A DNA stretch of 22,584 nt, taken from NCBI GenBank assembly GCA_963652075.1, contig CAVJRQ010000024.1:1-22584 (forward strand), read 5' to 3'. Shown piece by piece: positions 1-5,405 of this stretch. Every line of letters begins with the position of its first letter. The first letter of the stretch is position 1. Source of the stretch: Phocaeicola_A sp963652075. Lineage in GTDB: Bacteria; Bacteroidota; Bacteroidia; Bacteroidales; Bacteroidaceae. Below the pieces are notes generated by a model. The model was not told where the DNA came from and did no database searches. It saw nothing but the letters and a program-made list of their open reading frames with translations. A program made the translations under genes and the position numbers.

Positions 1-60
1 TAGCGGCTAGGACACATGCCTCTCACGCATGGAACACGGGTTCGATTCCCGTAGGTGCTA
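1..60 (+). tRNA. tRNA-Glu (CTC anticodon), 3' portion
   Basis: The window opens inside the D arm, so the 5' acceptor strand is missing. The anticodon stem CATGC/GCATG (14-18 and 26-30) encloses the loop CTCTCAC, whose central CTC reads Glu GAG codons. The T arm is ACGGG/CCCGT with loop TTCGATT. The 3' acceptor strand AGGTGCT and discriminator A end at 60. No CCA is encoded. A terminator follows 10 nt later, so this is the last gene of its transcript. Confidence 0.9.
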
Positions 61-70
61 CAAACGATTA

Positions 71-102
71 AGAGATTGCTTCAGTTGGCAGTCTCTTTTT
101 TT
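71..102 (+). terminator. intrinsic terminator of the tRNA-Glu transcript
   Basis: AGAGATTGC (71-79) pairs with GCAGTCTCT (88-96), with one G-T wobble and a short loop. A run of seven T residues (96-102) follows at once. This is a textbook intrinsic terminator, 10 nt after the tRNA end. Confidence 0.85.
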
Positions 103-287
103 GTGTCCGGGCTTAGCCCGGACTGCTGGGAGCCGTCCGCTGACCCCCAATACGGGGTCAGTCCGAAAACGGGTGGCGATTATTCTGTTTACCGACCATT
201 GACCAACCGTTAACCAACCGTTGAAAAATCAATGGTCTATGGAGTCAAAGTCCGTTCGTTCGGGTAGAAAAGCAAGCCGAAAAACGT

Positions 288-383
288 AAGTACTTACGTT
301 GGCTCACGTAAGTACTTACGTTGCCCGATGAAAGTACTTACGTTGGCTCATGTAAGTACTTACGTTGCTCGATGCAACCGCTT
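288..383. repeat. palindrome array, exact 22-bp period (AAGTACTT core)
   Basis: AAGTACTT cores start at 288, 310, 332 and 354, exactly 22 bp apart. A fifth, altered unit (AACCGCTT) starts at 376 in the same register. The full palindrome in the best units is CGTAAGTACTTACG. The 8-nt spacers alternate between a TTGGCTCA type and a TTGCCCGA type, giving a hint of a 44-bp higher-order repeat. The same array occurs at 22255-22372 in the opposite orientation. Confidence 0.92.
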
Positions 384-395
384 GCGTTATCCGAA

Positions 396-417
396 GCGAA
401 TCGTTCCTAAAAAACGA
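396..417 (-). repeat. linker module shared with the right-hand cassette
   Basis: GCGAATCGT, two to four bases, then AAAAAACGA. The right cassette has the same linker at 22231-22250 on the other strand, differing by a 2-nt length change. In both places it adjoins the altered end unit of the AAGTACTT array. Confidence 0.75.
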
Positions 418-437
418 AGTTACGTTAACTACCCCCC

Positions 438-566
438 TCATGACGTACGACCATGCACCCTAATGTCGTACGACCATGCACCCTAATATCGTACGACTAT
501 AGCACCTCATGACGTACGACCATGCACCCTAATGTCGTACGACTATAGCATCTAATGTCGTACGGT
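438..566. repeat. tandem array, exact 23-bp period (CGTACG core)
   Basis: CGTACG starts at 444, 467, 490, 513, 536 and 559, every interval exactly 23 bp. Units read CGTACGAC, then C/TAT, GCACCC or AGCACC/T, then CTAAT or CTCATG. Two variant unit types are interspersed. A matching array, reverse-complemented, runs from 22477 off the right end of the window. Confidence 0.92.
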
Positions 567-571
567 GACTC

Positions 572-622
572 TTCCTGATTTCCCGTACACTTTTCCTCTT
601 CGTTAACTGAAACAGTAGACAC
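572..622 (-). repeat. 51-nt conserved block (left copy)
   Basis: Read on the minus strand, this segment aligns without gaps to 22420-22470 on the plus strand, with 8 mismatches in 51 positions by eye. In both copies it immediately precedes the CGTACG array. Its substitution pattern is discussed in the findings. Confidence 0.8.
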
Positions 623-640
623 TCTAAATTGAGCCTTACT

Positions 641-691
641 GGAATTTCCACTGGGTTTTCGGCTGACCGGAAATTTCCATCGGGTTTTCGG
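641..691. repeat. two-copy direct repeat (GGAA-TTTCC ... GGGTTTTCGG)
   Basis: A unit made of GGAATTTCC or GGAAATTTCC followed by GGGTTTTCGG appears at 641-662 and again at 669-691, offset by about 28 bp. GGAATTTCC-type cores are themselves palindromic. It lies between the 51-nt block and the terminator of the leftward operon. Confidence 0.65.
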
Positions 692-708
692 ATGTCCCAA
701 AACAATCC

Positions 709-743
709 GGGCTGCTTCGCTTACAATCAAAGCGAAGCAGCCC
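709..743 (-). terminator. strong intrinsic terminator of the leftward peptidase operon
   Basis: A perfect 14-bp inverted repeat has arms 709-722 and 730-743 and a 7-nt loop. On the minus strand it is followed by GGATTGTTTTGGG, a modest U-rich stretch. It sits about 40 nt past the stop of the C1 peptidase. A perfect stem can also act on converging transcription from the left. Confidence 0.8.
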
Positions 744-783
744 AGATGACTTTTATCCTATAATATAGTGGTAAACCTTGGCT

Positions 784-2004
784 TTATTTGAGACCCAACT
801 TCTTGGCGATAGCCTTGGGGATGGCGTTCTTGTGAACGACAATGTTCATGGTTTTGTAGCGCACGAAGGCTTTTGACGCATACCAAATGCCGTGGTATTT
901 GCCGGTGTCGCCCCATGAGTTCTTTACCATATAGTATTCCGTTCCCTCCTGATCCTTGGCGATACCGAAGATTTGCATACCGTGGTCGTCAGTGGTTTCC
1001 CAATTGTCATAAGCCACTTGGCGATCCTCCTGTGTGCACCAGTACTGAGGTTCCGGTTTCTCTATCGGACGTTTCATCAGGCCGCTTAGTTTCAGCCATT
1101 TTGCCATGTCGCTGCCGGTTGTCTCCTGAATCTTCTTTATGTCGGGCATCACGGCCAGTCCGTTGCGGGTGAAGCCGTCCTCGCTCACGTCAGAACCCCA
1201 AGCCACGGTGTAGCCGTTGTTGATGGCGTAGTCGAATACCTCCATCAGCTCATCGATGGGAAGGTTGTAGGACGTTCCCCAACGCCAGTTGTCCTGAATC
1301 TCGAGGACAAACTTCTCGTAGAACGGATGGTGTGTGTATGAGGTCAGCGACACGTAGTCGTCGGCGTTCAGCCCGGTGGATTCGTAGAATGACATCGGCG
1401 TGTAGGTCTTGCCTTTGTATTCGAATGTCTCGGGACGTTTGCCCAAATAAGCGTCGTAGATTCCTTCCAGACCTTTAACCCACAACATTTGGTTGTCCGG
1501 GGTCATCTGCAATTTCTTTTGACTGCCTTTGGCTATGGCTGCCACGTAAGCGTTCGTCACGGCGGAGAGCTCGGTGTGGTTGGAGAGGGTGTCACCGTAA
1601 GTAACGCCCGGACGCATCAGCTCCTCGGGAATCAGTCCGTAGTGCTTCATGCCGTAGAACACGTCGTAGAACGAACCTCCTTCAGCGAAGGAAACGTCCC
1701 CGTGGGTGCGGACAGCTGCTTTAGCGCGGTCTATGTAAGTGTTGTAAACGGTGTACATCTCCGAGAAGTCGTACTCGCCTTTGCCCATGCGCAACAACTC
1801 CGATTCTATGAAGCTCAGCGTAGAGTAGCACCAGCACGTACCGGCTCTGTTTTGGTTTTTAATGGAGGTGATAGGATTCTCCTTCACCGTGGTGAAGATG
1901 AAACCTTCCTCTTTCTTCTCTTCCTTTTGGTCTTGTTTCACGTCTTGTGCCACGGCACCAAGGCAGACAAAGCCTAAGGCTGCAATCAGTAGATTCTTTT
2001 TCAT
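784..2004 (-). CDS. secreted C1-family aminopeptidase (bleomycin hydrolase / PepC type)
   Basis: 406 aa. A signal peptide (about residues 1-19) is cut before Gln20, so the protein is probably periplasmic or lipid-attached after export rather than cytosolic. The papain-fold catalytic set is visible: Gln51 and Cys57 in QNRAGTCWCY, His341 in DDHGM, and Asn362 in VKNSWGD. Bleomycin-hydrolase-type peptidases are hexameric cages that trim peptides from the N-terminus, and that activity is inferred here. A Lys/Glu-rich linker (about 23-33) follows the signal peptide. The gene lies 30 nt downstream of the M24 aminopeptidase on the same strand, so the two likely form a peptide-degrading operon ended by the hairpin at 709-743. 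The family call is firm; the substrate is not known. Confidence 0.9.
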   Translation of the reverse strand: MKKNLLIAALGFVCLGAVAQDVKQDQKEEKKEEGFIFTTVKENPITSIKNQNRAGTCWCYSTLSFIESELLRMGKGEYDFSEMYTVYNTYIDRAKAAVRTHGDVSFAEGGSFYDVFYGMKHYGLIPEELMRPGVTYGDTLSNHTELSAVTNAYVAAIAKGSQKKLQMTPDNQMLWVKGLEGIYDAYLGKRPETFEYKGKTYTPMSFYESTGLNADDYVSLTSYTHHPFYEKFVLEIQDNWRWGTSYNLPIDELMEVFDYAINNGYTVAWGSDVSEDGFTRNGLAVMPDIKKIQETTGSDMAKWLKLSGLMKRPIEKPEPQYWCTQEDRQVAYDNWETTDDHGMQIFGIAKDQEGTEYYMVKNSWGDTGKYHGIWYASKAFVRYKTMNIVVHKNAIPKAIAKKLGLK

Positions 2005-2034
2005 GAGTTTGGTTTGTTATGTTTATACTAAAAG

Positions 2035-3420
2035 TTATTGCATAATGTTCTCCACCTCGTCGATGGTGATGGGGATGCGTTTCTTCCCGAGGAAACGTGA
2101 CCCGGTGGGAGTGATGAGGATGTCGTCCTCCAGACGGATGCCGCCAAAGTCCTTGAAGCTCTCGATGGCATCGTAGTTGAGGAAGTCCGTGTGCATCTTT
2201 CCGGCTCTCCACTTGTCGATGAGGGCGGGGATGAAGTAGCAACCCGGTTCGTCCGTGATGACGAAACCCTCTTGCAGTCGTCTTCCCATGCGTAACGAGG
2301 CGAGCCCGAACTGGTCGCTGGGGCGAACCTCATCGTCATAACCCACATAGCACTGACCCAGGTTCTCCATGTCGTGCACGTCCAGACCCATCATGTGGCC
2401 CAAGCCGTGGGGCATGAAGAGGGCGTGGGCTCCGGCAGCCACGGCATCATCCACGTTGCCTTTCATCAAGCCCAAGTCTTTCAGACCTTGTGCCAACACC
2501 TTGCAGACGTTGAGGTGAACCTCTTTCCAAGTGGTACCCGGATGAGCGAACTTGATGGCGTGGTCGTGGCAAGCCAGCACGACGCTGTAGACATCCCGTT
2601 GCCGTGGGGTGAACTTGCCTCCCACGGGAACGGTACGGGTGAAATCCGAACAGTAGTTGTTCACCGTCTCGGCTCCGGCATCGGTCAGCATCAGCCGTCC
2701 AGATTCGAGGAAGCCGTCGTGGCAGTGGTTATGCAGCGTCTCGCCATGCTGCGACAAGATGGTGGCGAAAGAGACTATGCTACCGTAGGAGGAAGCGATT
2801 CCGTCCATCACTCCGGCAATGTATTGCTCCTTCACGCCCGGCTTGCAGAGCTTCATGGCCGTGGTATGCATCTCGTAGCCTATGTCGCACGCCCGCTCAA
2901 TCTCTTCAATCTCGCAAGGCTCCTTGACGGAACGCAACGCCACGACCGCCTTTATCAGCTCAACGGAACTGCTGGCCTGTAGCTGGGCGGCACGGATGTC
3001 GGTGAGCTCTTCCAGATAGAGCATAGTGTCGTGGCGGTAGGGTGGGAGGAAGTGTACCGTCCGTTTCTCTTGTATCGCCTTCTCCACAAAACCTTTCAGC
3101 GTTGCTGTCGGCGCGCTGTTGGGCACACCCACCGAGGCGGCGAGTTCTTTGATGCTGGGCTGCGGTCCCATCCAGATGATGTCGTCCATCGTCACGTCGT
3201 CCCCGAAGAGCCACGACTCCTGACTGTCCACGTCGATAACGCCGGTCAGTCCCGGCTGATTGATTCCGAAGAAGTAGAGGAACGTACTGTCCTGACGGAA
3301 CTTGTATGCGTTGTCAGGATAATTGCACGGGGCTTCGTTGTTGCCCGGCAAAACGATGATGCCGCCGCCGACTTTCTGGGTCAGCTTGGCGCGTCTGGAT
3401 GTGTAATCAGCTTTGAACAT
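2035..3420 (-). CDS. pepP: Xaa-Pro aminopeptidase, M24B family (aminopeptidase P)
   Basis: 461 aa, normal for the family. The N-terminal creatinase/AMP_N-like domain (about 1-140) precedes a pita-bread metallopeptidase domain. Visible metal-site candidates are Asp247 (TDAGAE), Asp259 (SDFTRT), His338 (MPHGLGH), Glu391 (DEPG) and Glu431 (RLEDD), the usual five-ligand dimetal set. The enzyme removes N-terminal residues preceding proline. It has no signal peptide, so it is cytoplasmic, unlike its exported operon partner. The ATG at 3418-3420 is supported by a -7 box (TAACTTTG) ending 27 nt upstream. The pepP symbol is by family; a PepQ-like dipeptidase role is less likely because the AMP_N domain is present. 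Confidence 0.93.
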   Translation of the reverse strand: MFKADYTSRRAKLTQKVGGGIIVLPGNNEAPCNYPDNAYKFRQDSTFLYFFGINQPGLTGVIDVDSQESWLFGDDVTMDDIIWMGPQPSIKELAASVGVPNSAPTATLKGFVEKAIQEKRTVHFLPPYRHDTMLYLEELTDIRAAQLQASSSVELIKAVVALRSVKEPCEIEEIERACDIGYEMHTTAMKLCKPGVKEQYIAGVMDGIASSYGSIVSFATILSQHGETLHNHCHDGFLESGRLMLTDAGAETVNNYCSDFTRTVPVGGKFTPRQRDVYSVVLACHDHAIKFAHPGTTWKEVHLNVCKVLAQGLKDLGLMKGNVDDAVAAGAHALFMPHGLGHMMGLDVHDMENLGQCYVGYDDEVRPSDQFGLASLRMGRRLQEGFVITDEPGCYFIPALIDKWRAGKMHTDFLNYDAIESFKDFGGIRLEDDILITPTGSRFLGKKRIPITIDEVENIMQ

Positions 3421-3447
3421 ACCTTATGCTGTTAGATTTTAACCACG

Positions 3448-3476
3448 CAAAGTTAATGAATTATTGGAAACCCAAT
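3448..3476 (-). promoter_or_regulatory. Bacteroidetes-type promoter of the M24/C1 peptidase operon
   Basis: The minus strand carries TAACTTTG (3448-3455), matching TAnnTTTG. A weak -33-like ATTG lies near 3473-3476. The -7 box is 27 nt from the start codon. Confidence 0.65.
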
Positions 3477-3523
3477 GGCCTTTTTGGAAGAAAAAAGCAA
3501 CGGGGTTTGCCGCAACCGAACCC

Positions 3524-3562
3524 AGCCCTCGGGGCTAAACGGTAAACTTAACCCCGAGGGCT
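3524..3562 (-). terminator. perfect 11-bp hairpin after the GH28 gene
   Basis: AGCCCTCGGGG (3524-3534) and CCCCGAGGGCT (3552-3562) are perfectly complementary across a 17-nt loop. The hairpin lies about 50 nt downstream of the pectinase stop and before the next operon's promoter. A U-rich run on the minus strand appears only about 27 nt further on (near 3491-3497), so it may terminate imperfectly or stabilise a 3' end. Confidence 0.6.
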
Positions 3563-3613
3563 CTACATCCACCTTTCGTGGAGAGGATTGGGTAGCGGCC
3601 CTTATGGAACTTC

Positions 3614-5056
3614 TTAGAATTTCTCGAACGAGGCTTTGGCATCAGACTTCGCCTTCTTCACCACCTTGCCGTTTATCTTCAGATTGCTGAAACGGATGTC
3701 GTGCGTGAGGCCCGTGATTTGGTTGCCTCCTGCTGCCACATTGTTGAAGGTGCAGTCGCTGAGGTTGATGTTGTAGATGTTGTCGTTCTCGTCCAGTCCG
3801 TTGATGAGCACACCGAACTTGCTCTTCTCACAAGTGACGTTGCTGACGTAGACGTTGCGTACGGTAGGCGGGAAGCTGCGGTCGCACTTCTCCTTCCCCT
3901 CGTACTGCAGGTTGATGCGCATCACAGCCTCGTTGCACTGGCCCACGCGGATGTTGCGCACGTAGATGTTCTCGATGATACCACCCCGGCAAGTACTGGT
4001 CTTGATGCGGATGACGCGATCCAGCTGCGGACTGTCCATCTCGCAGTTCTCCACGTAGAGGTTACGGTATCCGCCGGAAATCTCACTGCCTATTACTACT
4101 CCGCCGTGTCCGTTGGCCATCTTGCAGTTGCGCACCACGATGTTCTCGCTCGGCGTGTCCCAACGCCGGCCGTCGGCGTTACGGCCCGACTTGATGGCGA
4201 TGCAGTCGTCACCCGTGTTGAAGGTACAGCCCTCTATGAGTACGTTCTTGCACGACTCGGGGTCGCATCCGTCGTTGTTGGGACCCACACCGTCAATAGT
4301 CACGCCACGCACAATCAGGTCGTTGCAGAACAGGGGATGAATCACCCAGAAGGGGGAGTCCTTCAGCGTCACGCCCTCGATGAGTGCCGTGTTGCAGCGG
4401 AAGAGGTTGATGAGTTGCGGACGCAGTCCGTCCTCGGGACGCATGATGCGTCGGTCTATCGGTGTGAAAGTCTCGGCGTAACCCAACAGACGGTCGCGCC
4501 CACCGTCGCCTTGCGACAGCATTCCCGGTTTCCATCCGTGCTCCTTACGGCCTTTCATGTACCACCAGTGCTCGGGCGAGCCTTGTCCGTCAATCGTTCC
4601 CTTGCCGGTGATGGCGATGTTGGTCTCGCCATAGGCGTAGATGAGCGGATGGGCGTTGTAGCAATCCACTCCTTCCCAACGGGTGATGACGGGCGGAAAG
4701 TAGTACGACTGGTCTGTGGTGAACTTCAGCGTGGCACCTTCTTCCAGATGGAGGTTGACGTTGCTCTTCAGCGTAATCGGTCCGGTGTGGAAGACACCTG
4801 CGGGCACTACCACCGTGCCTCCTCCCGCTTGGGTGCAGGCGAGGATGGCCAGGTCGATGGCCTCGTGGCAGAGCTTCGTCGGGTCACCTGCCACGGCTCC
4901 GTATTCGGTGATGTTGAATGTCCGGTCTTGAAAGGCGGTTTTTCGGATTGACTGGACAATATTATTTGCCTGGTCAAAGGCTTCGTCCATCACTTGCTGT
5001 GCGTTGGCGAATCCGAACGCCGCCAGCAGTGTTCCTAAGATTAAGGTCTTTTTCAT
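3614..5056 (-). CDS. secreted glycoside hydrolase family 28 (polygalacturonase-like pectinase)
   Basis: 480 aa with a signal peptide cut before Gln20. The right-handed beta-helix carries all four GH28 signature motifs: NNDGCD (260-265), GDD (282-284), GHG (316-318) and RIK (350-352). The catalytic acids are Asp262, Asp283 and Asp284. GH28 enzymes hydrolyse alpha-1,4-galacturonosyl bonds in homogalacturonan or rhamnogalacturonan. Exo or endo mode cannot be read from the sequence. The gene is flanked by its own promoter and terminator. No SusC/SusD pair, sulfatase or other carbohydrate enzyme is visible nearby, so it looks like an orphan pectinase rather than part of a polysaccharide utilization locus. 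The start is supported by the signal peptide. Confidence 0.95.
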   Translation of the reverse strand: MKKTLILGTLLAAFGFANAQQVMDEAFDQANNIVQSIRKTAFQDRTFNITEYGAVAGDPTKLCHEAIDLAILACTQAGGGTVVVPAGVFHTGPITLKSNVNLHLEEGATLKFTTDQSYYFPPVITRWEGVDCYNAHPLIYAYGETNIAITGKGTIDGQGSPEHWWYMKGRKEHGWKPGMLSQGDGGRDRLLGYAETFTPIDRRIMRPEDGLRPQLINLFRCNTALIEGVTLKDSPFWVIHPLFCNDLIVRGVTIDGVGPNNDGCDPESCKNVLIEGCTFNTGDDCIAIKSGRNADGRRWDTPSENIVVRNCKMANGHGGVVIGSEISGGYRNLYVENCEMDSPQLDRVIRIKTSTCRGGIIENIYVRNIRVGQCNEAVMRINLQYEGKEKCDRSFPPTVRNVYVSNVTCEKSKFGVLINGLDENDNIYNINLSDCTFNNVAAGGNQITGLTHDIRFSNLKINGKVVKKAKSDAKASFEKF

Positions 5057-5120
5057 TGTTTTAATGTCTTTGTTTTAGAGTTATAGGTTCGAACTTCTAT
5101 TTGTCGAATCGGCTTAGCCG

Positions 5121-5128
5121 CAAAGATA
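5121..5128 (-). promoter_or_regulatory. -7 box of the GH28 gene
   Basis: The minus strand reads TATCTTTG, a full match to TAnnTTTG, 64 nt upstream of the GH28 start codon. No clear -33 TTTG is seen at the expected distance, so the gene may depend on an activator. Confidence 0.6.
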
Positions 5129-5310
5129 GCGAGGCGTTTCCGAATAAACAAGCCTCTTGCGGAAATATATTCTTTTTTGTGGCGGTGGGCGGCGATGCGT
5201 TAGCGGACTCCTATTATAATAAGGTATAGAGTGATGGAATTTAGCCCGTTGAAGCGTCCGCCATAGGTCGTGATGCTGTAAAACATAGTTTAGAAACAGA
5301 GCGTAAAAAG

Positions 5311-5340
5311 TTGGATGCGAACGTAATAATGTATATTTTG
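5311..5340 (+). promoter_or_regulatory. candidate promoter of the EF-G paralog
   Basis: TATATTTTG (5332-5340) is one base longer than TAnnTTTG. TTGG at 5311-5314 lies about 20 nt upstream, where a -33 element should be. The implied leader to the ATG is roughly 55-60 nt. Confidence 0.5.
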
Positions 5341-5374
5341 CATCGCGTTAACGAAAGGGCATGCTTTAGGGCAT

Positions 5375-5386
5375 GTGAATGTTCAC
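5375..5386 (+). promoter_or_regulatory. inverted repeat GTGAATGTTCAC in the EF-G paralog leader
   Basis: Perfect 5-bp arms GTGAA/TTCAC are separated by TG, 19 nt before the start codon. It resembles half-sites of CRP-family regulators but has a shorter spacer than the E. coli CRP site, and it lies downstream of the candidate -7 box. It could be an operator, an RNA hairpin near the ribosome site, or chance. Confidence 0.35.
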
Positions 5387-5405
5387 TTTTTAATCTTAAC
5401 AGACC

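Larger units (their letters stand above)
103..783. other. gene-free convergent interval filled with inverted and tandem repeats
   Basis: This interval separates the rightward tRNA from the leftward peptidase operon. I see no credible gene. It holds a perfect 8-bp hairpin GTCCGGGC/GCCCGGAC (105-123), an inverted repeat TGACCCC/GGGGTCA (141-160), and GACCATTGA/TCAATGGTC (194-237) enclosing two ACCAACCGTT copies 11 bp apart. These are followed by the two arrays listed separately, a conserved 51-nt block (572-622), a doubled GGAA-TTTCC motif (641-691) and a terminator. A 77-codon minus-strand frame at 497-730 has its ATG inside the terminator loop and runs through the repeats. I do not call it a gene. 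Confidence 0.75.
5057..5405. other. divergent intergenic region between the pectinase and the EF-G paralog
   Basis: About 350 bp with no convincing gene. It holds the -7 boxes of both flanking genes (listed separately), an AT-rich patch with TTATAATAA near 5213-5222, and a GGGCATG direct repeat (5357-5363 and 5369-5375). It also has an inverted repeat GTGAA-TG-TTCAC (5375-5386) just before the EF-G start. Confidence 0.7.

Noticed and set aside
288..383. Possible CRISPR array
   Set aside because: Units are palindromic and only 22 bp apart, with 8-nt spacers of two recurring types. There are no unique spacers of 26-40 bp and no cas genes.
497..730. 77-aa minus-strand frame in the left repeat region
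   Set aside because: It starts inside a terminator loop and runs through the conserved block and the 23-bp array, so most of its sequence is repeat. The codon-like pattern of the 51-nt block is reported as a finding, not as a gene.
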